Shown here: piece after piece, positions 46,076 through 54,578 of the stretch
How positions within the stretch are numbered: the stretch's first letter is position 1
How the letters are laid out: each line of letters starts with the position of its first letter
NCBI RefSeq assembly: GCF_008704715.1
Contig: NZ_CP023689.1
Coordinates: 6,076,001-6,140,000, forward strand
Reading direction: 5' to 3'
DNA: 64,000 nt
Source of the DNA: Streptomyces chartreusis
Lineage (GTDB): Bacteria > Actinomycetota > Actinomycetes > Streptomycetales > Streptomycetaceae
Notes under the pieces: generated by a model
Database searches by the model: none
Seen by the model: only the letters and a program-made list of their open reading frames with translations
Told to the model about the DNA's origin: nothing
Position numbers and translations under genes: made by a program

Positions 46076-46223
46076 CTGGCCTCCAGGTCGGGAGAACGGC
46101 GGACGACTGCGGGTGCGCCGAGTCCAACAGGGCCCGGCGCACCCGGCTGTGGCGGAGCCCACAGTTCCGGCAACAGGAGCGCTACAGGATCGGGATCACG
46201 GCATCGGGGTCACGGGAGGGCCG

Positions 46224-47081
46224 TCACAGCACGTCGGCCAGGCGGTCCACCTGGTCCGGGTCGAGGCCGTAGCAGTAGAGCATCACCTCGTCGACGCCCA
46301 GATCGGCGTAGGCGGTGAGCGCGGCGCGGATGCCGGCCGGGGTGGTGAGCATGCCGTCGACCATGCGGTCGGGCATGCCGGTGAAGGCGTAGTAGGCGTG
46401 CATCCGGGCGCGGGCGTCGTCGATCACGTCCGGCGGGCCGAGCGCGACGTTCACCTGGGCCACGAGACGGGGCTCGCCGTCGCGGCCGTACTCCTTCCAG
46501 AAGCCGCGCACGGTGTCGAACAGGCCGCCCGCCCAGGAGGGCGCCGCGGCCGCGAGGAAGCCGTCGCCCCAGCGGGCGACGCGTTCGAGGGCGGCGGGCT
46601 TGAAGCCGCCGAAGAGCAGCTCCGGGCCGCCGAGGCGGGCGGGCACCGGGCCGATCGGGCCGACGCCGTCGCCGTAGGGCTCGCCGTGCCACAGACGGCA
46701 CATCGTCTCCATCTGCCGGTCCAGGCGCCGGCCCCGGGTGCGCAGGTCGGTGCCGGTGGCGCGGTGGTCGTCCTCCCGGCCGCCGACGCCCAGGCCGAGG
46801 ACGAGCCGTCCGTCGGTCATCCGGTCCAGGGTGGCGGCCTGTTTGGCCAGCAGAGCGGTGTCGCGCAGCGGGGCGAGCAGCACCTCGGTCTGGACGCGGA
46901 CGCGCGTGGTGGCGCCGGCGAGGACGGCCAGCGCGACCAGCGGCTCGGGGTTGTCGTAGACGAGCCGGTCGAGCAGTCCGAGGGTGCTGAAGGGGCCGGC
47001 GTCGGCGCGGCGGGCCCAGGTGAGCAGGGCGGCCGGGTCGCCGATGGGCAGGCCGATACCGACATTCGTACCGACGTTCAT
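46224..47081 (-). CDS. Luciferase-like F420-dependent oxidoreductase
   Basis: A 285-aa LLM-fold protein: GIGLPIGDPAALLTWARRADAGPFSTLGLLDRL, then TRVRVQTEVLLAPLRDTALLAKQAATLDRMTDGRLVLGLGVGGRE and the C-terminal YADLGVDEVMLYCYG. These are typical of F420-dependent TIGR03620/TIGR03619-like enzymes. The substrate is unknown. ATG 47081 has GGAGG upstream; longer frames lack similarity. Confidence 0.88.
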   Translation of the reverse strand: MNVGTNVGIGLPIGDPAALLTWARRADAGPFSTLGLLDRLVYDNPEPLVALAVLAGATTRVRVQTEVLLAPLRDTALLAKQAATLDRMTDGRLVLGLGVGGREDDHRATGTDLRTRGRRLDRQMETMCRLWHGEPYGDGVGPIGPVPARLGGPELLFGGFKPAALERVARWGDGFLAAAAPSWAGGLFDTVRGFWKEYGRDGEPRLVAQVNVALGPPDVIDDARARMHAYYAFTGMPDRMVDGMLTTPAGIRAALTAYADLGVDEVMLYCYGLDPDQVDRLADVL

Positions 47082-47250
47082 GAAAGGGCCTCCGAAGTGA
47101 GGGGTCGACAAAGTCAGTTGCCGCCCCCTCCGGCACCTCAGCGAGGTGGGACGCTCCCGCTCTGCGGCGTGTTTCCGGGGAACGTCTCGTCGAAGTCGGC
47201 TCACGATAGGGCGAGCCGACTTCACGGGACAAACCATTTTGCGATCCGTG

Positions 47251-47790
47251 TCAGGGCCGCCGCCGCACATCGCCGTAGCCGCAGGTGCACAGGGTCACGA
47301 TGCCCGTGTAGTACGAGGTCGTCCGGCCCTGCGTGACACTGTGCGTGGTCTTGCGCTCCCGGCGGTTCGGCTTGCCGCAGCGCGGGCAGGGCCCGGTGAC
47401 CGGATCGCCCCAGGGCGTCGCCGGGTCGAGCCGGGTCGCGGCCGGGATCATCAGCACCGCGCAGAGCCCGGCGAGTCCGAAGCCGATCCCGCGCAGCACC
47501 GAGTCGCTCGACTCGCGGCGGTCGACCATCTCGTCGTAAGAGAAGGAGCCGCCGCCTCCTGAGCTGGAGTAGATCATGCATACGTCGCCGCGTGTCATGG
47601 TCTTGTCGTCGCAGCTCGGCGGCTCGTTCGGGTCTCCGCCGACGGTGAGGGCCAGCAGCAGCCCGATGCCGCCGAGCACCGCCAGGACGGTCAGCGCGGT
47701 GGTCCGGCTCCGTCCGCTGCGGCGCCGCTCGCGCTCGGCCCTGGCCTTGTCGATCAGTGCGTTCGTCATGCTCCCGCTCGCCCCGTTCAT
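47251..47790 (-). CDS. Two-helix membrane protein with C-terminal zinc ribbon (179 aa)
   Basis: ATG 47790 has GGAGG upstream. A basic N-terminus is followed by helix 1 (TALTVLAVLGGIGLLLALTV), an external loop with two Cys (PPSCDD, GDVCMIY) and a Gly/Ser stretch, helix 2 (LRGIGFGLAGLCAVLMIPAA), then a cytoplasmic zinc ribbon CPRCGKPN ... CTCGYG. The next gene (47849-48076) is also a zinc-ribbon membrane protein. The function is unknown. Confidence 0.75.
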   Translation of the reverse strand: MNGASGSMTNALIDKARAERERRRSGRSRTTALTVLAVLGGIGLLLALTVGGDPNEPPSCDDKTMTRGDVCMIYSSSGGGGSFSYDEMVDRRESSDSVLRGIGFGLAGLCAVLMIPAATRLDPATPWGDPVTGPCPRCGKPNRRERKTTHSVTQGRTTSYYTGIVTLCTCGYGDVRRRP

Positions 47791-47848
47791 GTGATCCTCC
47801 GTGTCCGATTCCTCGTGGATGGCTGTGCGTTGTGTGCCGTGCGTGGTC

Positions 47849-48076
47849 TCAGTGGCGGGAAGCGATGATCAGGAGCAGGACCACGATCCCGAGCGCGATC
47901 AGGCAGCCCGAGCCGCAGCCGGAGGAGCCCTTGCGGAACTCGACCACTCCGCCGGGGACGATGTGCGGATGGCGGTGGGCGTAGTGGGTCTCGATCGCCT
48001 GCTCGCCCTGGGACTCGCTCCCCCAGGCGGTGCGGTGCCCGCACTCGCCGCATCGGTATCGGTAGCTGTCGGCCAT
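47849..48076 (-). CDS. Small zinc-ribbon membrane protein (75 aa)
   Basis: AAGGAG precedes ATG 48076. The N-terminus YRYRCGECGHRTAWGS looks like one half of a zinc ribbon, with His residues (ETHYAHRHPH) that could complete a Cys2His2 site. The C-terminus is one membrane helix (CLIALGIVVLLLIIA). The family is not recognised. Confidence 0.72.
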   Translation of the reverse strand: MADSYRYRCGECGHRTAWGSESQGEQAIETHYAHRHPHIVPGGVVEFRKGSSGCGSGCLIALGIVVLLLIIASRH

Positions 48077-48133
48077 GCCGGAATCTCCTTCTGTGCAGGG
48101 TGTGTTGGGCGGGGCGCGGGGACGTGGCGTACG

Positions 48134-48985
48134 TCAGTCCTCGTCGCGCTCGGCCGCGGTGAGGTACTCGGCGAGGGCGCGCAGGACGCAGAGGTTGGGG
48201 ATCCCGGACGTGACCGACCCCCACACCTGCCACCGGCCGGCGGTGCGTACGGCGACGGAGCCCTTGAGGATCTCGATCCGCTGGACCTGCGCCCAGCGCA
48301 GCGTCGTGCCGCGGGAGCCGAGTTCGGCCCTGGTGAGCCACACCGGACCGAAGTCGAGTCGCTCGCCCCGGGTCAGCGCGGCGAGGGCCCTCGGTACCTG
48401 GGCGTCGGCGACCGAGCGGTGGATCTCCGGTCCCCACACCTCCGGCTCGCCGAAGTCGCCGCAGCGCAGCGCGATCCGCTCACCGTCGAGGTCGACGAGG
48501 ACGTGGGCGCGGGTGAGGCCCTGCGGGGACAGGGCCCGGCGCCGGCGCACCAGCGTGGTGTCGTACCGGACGACATGGATCCGCCCGTCGACGGCCACCG
48601 TCAGGCCGCGCTCGTACAGGTCCAGCCGGTCGATCGGGCCGGTGCCGGCCCTTTCGCGGTCGCCCCGCAGCAGCCGACGCGCACCGGCGAGACCGGCCCA
48701 CCGGCGGCCCGGCTCGGCGAGCGGCGGCCGGTAGGTGGCCTGCCGCCGACCCAGACGTGCTCGGCCCGCGGCCTCGGAGACGCGGGCCAGAAGCAGGGCG
48801 TCGGCGCGGTTGTGGGCGGGATCCCAAGGAGGCGCGTCGGGCCGGGGCGCGTAACGAGCCGCGTCGGCCACTCGATCCCGGTCCCTGCCCGGCCCCGGGG
48901 CCGTCCCGCCGGCATCCAGGTCCCGATCTCGGCCCCGCTCCAGGTGCCGCTCCGGCTCCCGCCCCCGGTCCGTCCCGTCGCTCAC
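48134..48985 (-). CDS. Hypothetical protein linked to the SARP regulator (283 aa, DUF6585-like)
   Basis: GTG 48985 overlaps the stop of the SARP gene by 4 bp (GTGA), showing translational coupling. The first 55 residues are Arg/Asp/Pro-rich and probably disordered. The rest is a soluble alpha/beta domain: IDRLDLYERGLTVAVDGRIHVVRYDTTLV followed by HVLVDLDGERIALRCGDFGEPEVWGPEI. It resembles DUF6585-type PH-like domains as far as I can judge. No catalytic motif is seen. The coupling suggests it modulates or reports to the regulator. Confidence 0.75.
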   Translation of the reverse strand: MSDGTDRGREPERHLERGRDRDLDAGGTAPGPGRDRDRVADAARYAPRPDAPPWDPAHNRADALLLARVSEAAGRARLGRRQATYRPPLAEPGRRWAGLAGARRLLRGDRERAGTGPIDRLDLYERGLTVAVDGRIHVVRYDTTLVRRRRALSPQGLTRAHVLVDLDGERIALRCGDFGEPEVWGPEIHRSVADAQVPRALAALTRGERLDFGPVWLTRAELGSRGTTLRWAQVQRIEILKGSVAVRTAGRWQVWGSVTSGIPNLCVLRALAEYLTAAERDED

Positions 48986-50166
48986 GCCGCACCGACCCGC
49001 CCACGACCCGCCTCGTCCCCGCGCAGGATCGACCACCGTGCCCGGCGCAGCGGTTCGCCCGGCGCCACGCCCAGGTCGTCGGCGAGCCGGCGGGCCGTAC
49101 GGTCGAACACGGCCAGTGCCTCGGCCCGCCGCCCCGCGTGGTGCAGCGCGCGCATCAGCAGCGCGGCGACCGGCTCGTTCAGCGGCTGTTCCAGCGCCAG
49201 CGCGGACAGGCCGGCGAGCGCGTCGGCGACCCTGCCCAGCCGCAGCTGCCAGTGGGCCTTCCGGTACGCGAGGGCGACCCGGCGTTCGATGAGCCGCAGC
49301 CGCTCCAACTCGGCCAACGGCCCCGGCAGTCCCGCCAGCGGCTCGCCCCGGAACAGCTCCAGCGCACGGCCGTACAGCCGTACCGCCTCGGCCCCGTCCC
49401 CGGCCCGCTCGGCGGCCTCGGCCGCCCCGACCAGGTCCTCCATGCAGGTCACGTCCACCTCGACCGCGTCCCGCACCAGCCGATAGCCGTACCGGTCGCG
49501 CCCGATCACCGAGTCCGGGCACTCCCCGAGCCGCAGGCCCTTGCGCAGCCGGTACACATAGACCGGTACGACGTTCGCGCCGGGCGACTCCATGCCCCAG
49601 ACGCCGTCCAGCAGTGCCTGCCTGCTGACCGACCGGCCGGGGCTCAGCGCCAGCGCGGCGAGCACGGCCTGCTGCCGGACCGGGCCGACGTCCACGGACC
49701 GCCCGCCGAGCCGGGCGCGCAACGGGCCGAGCACACAGACCCGCAACCGCGCGTCGGCCGGGGCACCGCTTCCGCCCCCGCCGCCGGGGCCGGTCCGGCC
49801 GTGTCCGGTGACCGCCGGCGCCGACCGCCTCCGCGGCCCCTGCCCCGGTACGACCAGACCGCAGTCGAAGGCGTGCACGACGGCGGCCGTCCGGTCCGGC
49901 AGCCCCAACTTCACCAGTACGCGTCCCAGTTGTCCGGCCACCGCACGCTCCGGCAGCGACAGCGCGTCCGCGATCTCGGCGTCGGGCAGGCCGCAGCCGA
50001 GGGCGTACAGCACGTCGCGTTCCTGGGCCGTGAGACCGGCGAGACCCGGGCCGGACGGCTGGGGCTCGCGCACCGGCTGATGGGCGCCCGTGCGTGCCTG
50101 GGACACGGCGCCCGGGCATCCCTGGCGAGCGCTCGGGTGTCCCTGGCGTGCGGTCGTCGTAGGCAT
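48982..50166 (-). CDS. LuxR-type HTH fused to a SARP (OmpR-HTH plus BTAD) regulator
   Basis: A 394-aa regulator with an unusual order. Residues about 42-105 form a GerE/LuxR-like HTH (LTAQERDVLYALGCGLPDAEIADALSL, then GQLGRVLVKLGLPDRTAAV). A Gly-rich linker (about 106-138) leads to an AfsR/SARP module: an OmpR-type winged helix (LRVCVLGPLRARLGGRSVDV ... NVVPVYVYRLRKGL, about 140-235) and a bacterial transcriptional activation domain of TPR-like helices (about 236-380). SARPs usually activate secondary metabolism genes, but no biosynthetic cluster is visible here. A NACHT protein is divergently encoded. Confidence 0.88.
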   Translation of the reverse strand: MPTTTARQGHPSARQGCPGAVSQARTGAHQPVREPQPSGPGLAGLTAQERDVLYALGCGLPDAEIADALSLPERAVAGQLGRVLVKLGLPDRTAAVVHAFDCGLVVPGQGPRRRSAPAVTGHGRTGPGGGGGSGAPADARLRVCVLGPLRARLGGRSVDVGPVRQQAVLAALALSPGRSVSRQALLDGVWGMESPGANVVPVYVYRLRKGLRLGECPDSVIGRDRYGYRLVRDAVEVDVTCMEDLVGAAEAAERAGDGAEAVRLYGRALELFRGEPLAGLPGPLAELERLRLIERRVALAYRKAHWQLRLGRVADALAGLSALALEQPLNEPVAALLMRALHHAGRRAEALAVFDRTARRLADDLGVAPGEPLRRARWSILRGDEAGRGRVGAA

Positions 50167-50208
50167 GGCGGTTCCCCGTTCTCCGGACCGGGCGAGGCGT
50201 TCGCTCCG

Positions 50209-50295
50209 GTCGATCCCGTCGATGCCATCGAAGGTGGCCCTGGTGTAGGAAACGTGGACAGGCCATTGAGGCGGTCATATGTGGCCGGTGACCGC
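50209..50295. promoter_or_regulatory. Repeats in the SARP/NACHT divergent promoter region
   Basis: Three direct repeats GTCGAT, GTCGAT, ATCGAA begin at 50209, 50218 and 50227 (9-bp period), starting 42 bp upstream of the SARP ATG. An inverted repeat GCGGTCA/TGACCGC with an 11-bp spacer lies at 50271-50295. Twelve bases TGTGGCCGGTGA occur at 50280-50291 and again at 50350-50361 over the NACHT start codon. They could be operators; none is proven. Confidence 0.45.
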
Positions 50296-50350
50296 GCTAG
50301 AGTCCCTCACCTGCGGAAAGTCGACATCTCTGGGGGAAGGGCTGTGACTT

Positions 50351-52804
50351 GTGGCCGGTGAGTTCGGCGAGGTGCTGCGACGGCTGCGGACGGCGGCGGG
50401 GCTGACCCAGGAGGAACTGGCGGAGCGTTCCGAGGTCAGTGTGCGCACGATCCGCGGCCTGGAGACCGGCAAGCGAACCAACCCACGCATGACCACGGTG
50501 CAGCGACTGGCCGAGGAACTCGCGCTACGACCGCGGGAGCGCGAGGAGTTACTCCGCGCCGCCGTCCGCCGGGACCAGGACGGCGAGCAACCGGCCGAAC
50601 CCTCGACGGAGGCCGGGGCCGGGGTTGAGGCCGGGGCCAGGGCCGGGGTTGGGGCCGGGCCCGGCACCGAGGCCGACGCGGATCCCACTCGCTCCCCGAC
50701 GGACGACGGGCCCGGCGATCCACCCGCCCCGCCCCCGCCGTCGACCGCCCTCCACCCCGCGACCGAGCCCCACCCCCCGTCCGACCCCGCGGAACAGCTC
50801 GCCGCCCTGGTGACCGCCCGCTGGCAGCGCGAGGAAGAGCAGCGTCAGGTCCAGGACCCCTTCCCCCTCCCCGTCCGCTGGGAGACCGCCCCCGAGGCAC
50901 TGACCGACCACTGGGCCAACATCCTCCGGCTCCCCGCGCAGGCCACGGCCCACCCCCTCGACCTGGACGGCGAGCTCGGCGAGATCGCCGCCGCCTACCG
51001 GCGCATCCCCTCCCGGCGACTGGTCGTCCTCGGCCGGTCCGGCTCGGGCAAGACGATCCTGGCCCTGCGTTTCGTCCTCGACCACCTCAGGACGCGCGGC
51101 ACCTCCGAACCCGTCCCGGTGATCTTCAGCATCGGCGCCTGGAACCCGACCACCATCACCCTGCGGGACTGGCTCGCCGCACAGCTGACCCGGGATCACC
51201 CCGGCTACGCCGCCCGGGGCCGCGGCCGGGAGAGCCTGGCCGCCGAGCTGGTCGAGTCCGGCCGTATCCTCCCCGTCCTGGACGGCTTCGACGAGATCGC
51301 CGACGGCCTGCGCCGCCCCGCGCTGGAAGCGCTCAACGCCACCACCCTCCCCCTGGTCCTCACCAGCCGCCCCGCCGAGTACGCCGCCGCGGTCGCCGAG
51401 ACCGACGTGCTGACCGCGGCCGCCGCGATCCGGCTCACCGACCTCACCCTCGACGACCTCGCCGCCTATCTGCCCCGCACCACCCGCAAACCCGGCCGCG
51501 AGGACCCCGACGCCAACGCCTGGGACCCGGTGCTGACCGCGCTGCGCGAGCAGCCCCGCGACCGGCCCGACTCCCCGCTCGCCACGGTCCTGAAGACCCC
51601 GCTGATGGTCGCGCTCGCCCGCACCATCTACAGCGACACCCCCGACCACGACCCGGCCTGTCTCCTGGACACCGAGCGGTTCGGCAGCCCGGAGAAGCTG
51701 GAGGACCATCTGCTGGACAACTTCATCCCGACCGTCTACCGCCACCGGCTGCACGGCAGTTCGTCCGGTGGCTCGCACCCGGGCTTCGACGCGGACCGCG
51801 CCCGGCACTGGCTCGGCTACCTCGCCCACCATCTGACCGGGCTCAAGACCCCCGACCTCGCCTGGTGGCGGCTCGGCAACGGACTGCGCCGCTCCACCCG
51901 CACCCTCGTCACCGCCGTCCTGCTCGCACTGGCCATCGGCCTGGTCGACGGCGCCATCAGTTTCGGCGTCAACGGCAGGGTCACCGGCGCCCTCCTGGAC
52001 GCGTCGGTCGTCGGGCTCCTCGCCGGCCTGATGTTCGGGTTCGTGCACTGGCTGACGTACACGGCGAAGGGCAAACAGGCCGCACCCTCCGCCGTACGCC
52101 TGCAGTTGCGCCGCAGGCCCGGTGCCACCGTGTGGACGGCCGGGCCCCGACTGGTGATCGGCACGCTCGGCGGAGCGGTCTTCGGCTCCGCGTACGGATT
52201 CGTGGTCGGCATGGTGATCACGTACGCCGTCACGTCCGACCTCTCGATCATCGTGCACGTCGGACTGGTCGACGGCCTCGTCTACGGCTCGGTCTTCGGC
52301 GTCGCCACCGGACTGACCTTCTGTCTCCTCGGGCTCCTCGAAACGCCCCTCGACATCGACTCGGCCGTCAACCCGCGCAGCCTCCTGACCACCAACCGCG
52401 GCACCGTGACCACCCAACTGCTGGTCTGGGCACCCACGTTCGGAGCGGTGGTCGGCTTCGGCAGCGGCGTCGCCGTCGACGTCTTCCAGGGCTCGGTCGG
52501 CCCCCTCGTCTGGACCTCCGAGGCCGCCGCCCTGCTCGGCGTCATCAGCGGCCTGGGCGGCGCCATCGGCTACGCCCTCACCCTGACCGCGTGGGGCCAG
52601 TGGCTCGTCCTGACCCGGATCTGGCTGCCGCTGACCGGACGCCTGCCCTGGGCCGTGGTCACGTTCCTGGAGGACGCCTACCAGCGCGGGGTACTGCGGC
52701 AGGCCGGCGCGGTCTACCAGTTCCGCCACGCCCGACTGCAACAGCACCTCGCGCGCCACCACCGCCGCGCCGCCCTTCACGACGATTTCATCGCGCCTCT
52801 CTAG
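50351..52804 (+). CDS. XRE-HTH / NACHT NTPase / multi-helix membrane protein
   Basis: An 817-aa STAND-type protein. Residues about 1-70 are an XRE-type HTH (LRRLRTAAGLTQEELAERSE, SVRTIRGLETGKRTNPRM). A linker of Glu/Ala/Gly repeats follows. The NACHT domain has P-loop GRSGSGKT (residues 228-235) and Walker B ILPVLDGFDEIADG (near 305-318), then LPLVLTSRP (sensor-like). The C-terminal 300 residues hold about six to eight hydrophobic helices (from TRTLVTAVLLALAIGLVDG). It starts at GTG with GGGGGAAGG upstream. It may be a membrane-tethered signalling or defence NTPase. It is divergent from the LuxR-SARP gene. Confidence 0.88.
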   Translation: MAGEFGEVLRRLRTAAGLTQEELAERSEVSVRTIRGLETGKRTNPRMTTVQRLAEELALRPREREELLRAAVRRDQDGEQPAEPSTEAGAGVEAGARAGVGAGPGTEADADPTRSPTDDGPGDPPAPPPPSTALHPATEPHPPSDPAEQLAALVTARWQREEEQRQVQDPFPLPVRWETAPEALTDHWANILRLPAQATAHPLDLDGELGEIAAAYRRIPSRRLVVLGRSGSGKTILALRFVLDHLRTRGTSEPVPVIFSIGAWNPTTITLRDWLAAQLTRDHPGYAARGRGRESLAAELVESGRILPVLDGFDEIADGLRRPALEALNATTLPLVLTSRPAEYAAAVAETDVLTAAAAIRLTDLTLDDLAAYLPRTTRKPGREDPDANAWDPVLTALREQPRDRPDSPLATVLKTPLMVALARTIYSDTPDHDPACLLDTERFGSPEKLEDHLLDNFIPTVYRHRLHGSSSGGSHPGFDADRARHWLGYLAHHLTGLKTPDLAWWRLGNGLRRSTRTLVTAVLLALAIGLVDGAISFGVNGRVTGALLDASVVGLLAGLMFGFVHWLTYTAKGKQAAPSAVRLQLRRRPGATVWTAGPRLVIGTLGGAVFGSAYGFVVGMVITYAVTSDLSIIVHVGLVDGLVYGSVFGVATGLTFCLLGLLETPLDIDSAVNPRSLLTTNRGTVTTQLLVWAPTFGAVVGFGSGVAVDVFQGSVGPLVWTSEAAALLGVISGLGGAIGYALTLTAWGQWLVLTRIWLPLTGRLPWAVVTFLEDAYQRGVLRQAGAVYQFRHARLQQHLARHHRRAALHDDFIAPL

Positions 52805-52858
52805 CGTCTGGCGCCACAGCAACAGGCGAGAAACACCACCACGACCATGGGGGACACC

Positions 52859-53626
52859 ATGCCGAGCACCCACCGACTCACGCGCCGCGCCAAAGCCGCC
52901 GCGATCACGGCGGCGATGACGGCCGCCGCCGCCCTCACACCCGCCGTCGCGCAGGCCGAGGAGGCTCCCGGCCACTACTACATCCAGATCGGCGGCACCG
53001 GCACCGTGCAGCCCGCGCCCCAGTGCACCGGGACGTTCTACTACGCCAACCAGCACCTGGAGGAAGGCGCGAAGGTCGTCCCCGTCTGCTACCCCTCCAG
53101 CGCCGGCCCGTGGCTCAACGGCAAGAACCAGCCGGACCTCACCGCGCCGAGCTACGACAGCAGCGTGGCCCAGGGCTACGTCAACCTCCTGGCCGCCGTG
53201 GAGAAGACCCACCGCGACGACCCGACCGCACGACTGACCATCGTCGGCTACTCCCAGGGCGCCCAGGCCGCCGACGCGGTCCTTCAGACCATCGCGAACG
53301 GCGGCACCGACGTCCCGCGCGAACTGGTCGACGGCAAGCTGTACGCCGACCCGAAGCAGCCCGACACCGGCATGTGGGCCAAGGTCCCCAAGGGCCTGGG
53401 CGCCTTCGGCTTCACCTCCACCGGCCCCGGCCCCCGGGAGTTCCCGGGCGTCCCGGTCGCCCGCTTCTGCATCCGCGGCGACCTGGCCTGCGACGCCACG
53501 ACGCCGGTCAACGCGCTCGACTTCTTCCTCACCGACAAGCACGCGCGCTACGTCCTGGAGGGCAACGTCCTGTCCAGGACCATCGCCCAGGACGGCCTGA
53601 ACGGGGTCTACTGGTCCGACAACTGA
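52859..53626 (+). CDS. Secreted serine hydrolase, cutinase / PE-PPE-like alpha/beta fold
   Basis: A 255-aa exported protein. The signal peptide is RAKAAAITAAMTAAAALTPAVAQA. The mature domain has YYIQIGGTG, a first Cys pair (PQCTG, PVCYPSS), and the nucleophile elbow ARLTIVGYSQGAQAADAVL (GYSQG). A further Cys pair is in RFCIRGDLACDAT. The later Asp and His would complete the triad. It resembles PE-PPE-domain/cutinase-family esterases. ATG 52859 is preferred over the ATG four codons upstream because GGGGGAC precedes it. It is convergent with the methyltransferase gene. Confidence 0.85.
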   Translation: MPSTHRLTRRAKAAAITAAMTAAAALTPAVAQAEEAPGHYYIQIGGTGTVQPAPQCTGTFYYANQHLEEGAKVVPVCYPSSAGPWLNGKNQPDLTAPSYDSSVAQGYVNLLAAVEKTHRDDPTARLTIVGYSQGAQAADAVLQTIANGGTDVPRELVDGKLYADPKQPDTGMWAKVPKGLGAFGFTSTGPGPREFPGVPVARFCIRGDLACDATTPVNALDFFLTDKHARYVLEGNVLSRTIAQDGLNGVYWSDN

Positions 53627-53641
53627 CTCCGGGTTGCCCGG

Positions 53642-54469
53642 TTACGCGTACGTCCGTGAGCGGGTGGCACGCTCCAGGACGACCGTACGCAGGCCGCCCG
53701 CCCCGCTCTCCTCGTGCCGCACCCGCAGCCCGGCCGTGCGCAGTTGCTCCAGCACCCAGGCGTGGGAGAGCCGAAGCTTGCGGTAGCTGCGGGCGGTGAG
53801 CGTCCAGTCGGCGTCGGAGTCGGCGCGGGTGTGGATCAGATCGTGCACGACGACCGTGTAGTCGTTGTAGTCGTCCGGGTACTCCAGGAAGCACGTCATG
53901 ATCCGGTCCTCGGTGGCCCGCACCGGCAGGAAGCGGTCGGTGCCGGTGAGCGGGACCGTCAGGTCGCGGTAGGAGAACACGGCCGTCCCCTCGGGCGCGA
54001 GGGCCGCGGCGACGTCGGCGAAGAGAGCGGCCACGTCCCCGCGGGTCGGCAGATGCGTCAGCGTGTCGCCCAGACAGACGACGGCCCCCGCCGACCCCGG
54101 CCGCACCAGCTCCCGCAGGGCGCCGCGTACATCGGCCCGCACTGCCCGGACCGCGGGCAACCGGGCGGCGTGCGCGGCGAGTTCGCCCAGCAGCGGCCGG
54201 CTCAGATCGACCGCGAGGACGGAGTCGAAGCCCAGCGCGGCCAGCGCGAGACTGGCGTGCCCCGGACCGCACCCCAGGTCCACGGCCAGCGACCCGGCCG
54301 CCGTACCGATCGCCGACCCGGGCGTCACGCCCCACTCCGCGAGCGCGGCACGCTGCCCCGCCGCGAGGGCGTCGAGATCACCGCCGAGCATCCAGGTGTA
54401 GTGCTCGGCGAGGAAGCGGTCGTAGTGGTCGACGGCCTGGTCGGCCATGAGATCGGCGGCGGTCGTCAT
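53642..54469 (-). CDS. SAM-dependent methyltransferase (class I)
   Basis: A 275-aa protein. The SAM-binding motif I is SLAVDLGCGPGHASLALAAL, followed by SVLAVDLSRPLLGEL and the motif II/III region GAVVCLGDTLTHLP. The sequence is similar to 'class I SAM-dependent methyltransferase' proteins of Streptomyces with unknown substrate. AAGGGA precedes ATG 54469. It is divergent from an Lrp regulator, which probably controls it. Confidence 0.88.
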   Translation of the reverse strand: MTTAADLMADQAVDHYDRFLAEHYTWMLGGDLDALAAGQRAALAEWGVTPGSAIGTAAGSLAVDLGCGPGHASLALAALGFDSVLAVDLSRPLLGELAAHAARLPAVRAVRADVRGALRELVRPGSAGAVVCLGDTLTHLPTRGDVAALFADVAAALAPEGTAVFSYRDLTVPLTGTDRFLPVRATEDRIMTCFLEYPDDYNDYTVVVHDLIHTRADSDADWTLTARSYRKLRLSHAWVLEQLRTAGLRVRHEESGAGGLRTVVLERATRSRTYA

Positions 54470-54541
54470 GGACGAGGGCTCCCTTCGGTCCGGCGGCGGC
54501 GAGGGAAATGTAGGACAGGACACGGGAGTTGGGCGGCTCGG

Positions 54542-54556
54542 CCGAACCAAATTCGG
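54542..54556. promoter_or_regulatory. Operator palindrome between the methyltransferase and Lrp genes
   Basis: CCGAA and TTCGG around CCAAA, a 15-bp site of the size bound by Lrp/AsnC dimers. It lies 22 bp before the Lrp start codon and 72 bp before the methyltransferase start. Confidence 0.55.
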
Positions 54557-54578
54557 TGACGCGGGAAGAATCACGGCC

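Noticed and set aside
48134-50278. One 714-codon minus-strand frame joining the SARP and the downstream gene
   Set aside because: The frame over 48982-50278 is a shadow. The SARP uses another frame, ends at 48982 and overlaps the true GTG of the second gene.
48982-52804. SARP and NACHT genes as part of an antibiotic biosynthetic cluster
   Set aside because: No PKS, NRPS or tailoring genes are present. The single methyltransferase is paired with its own Lrp regulator.
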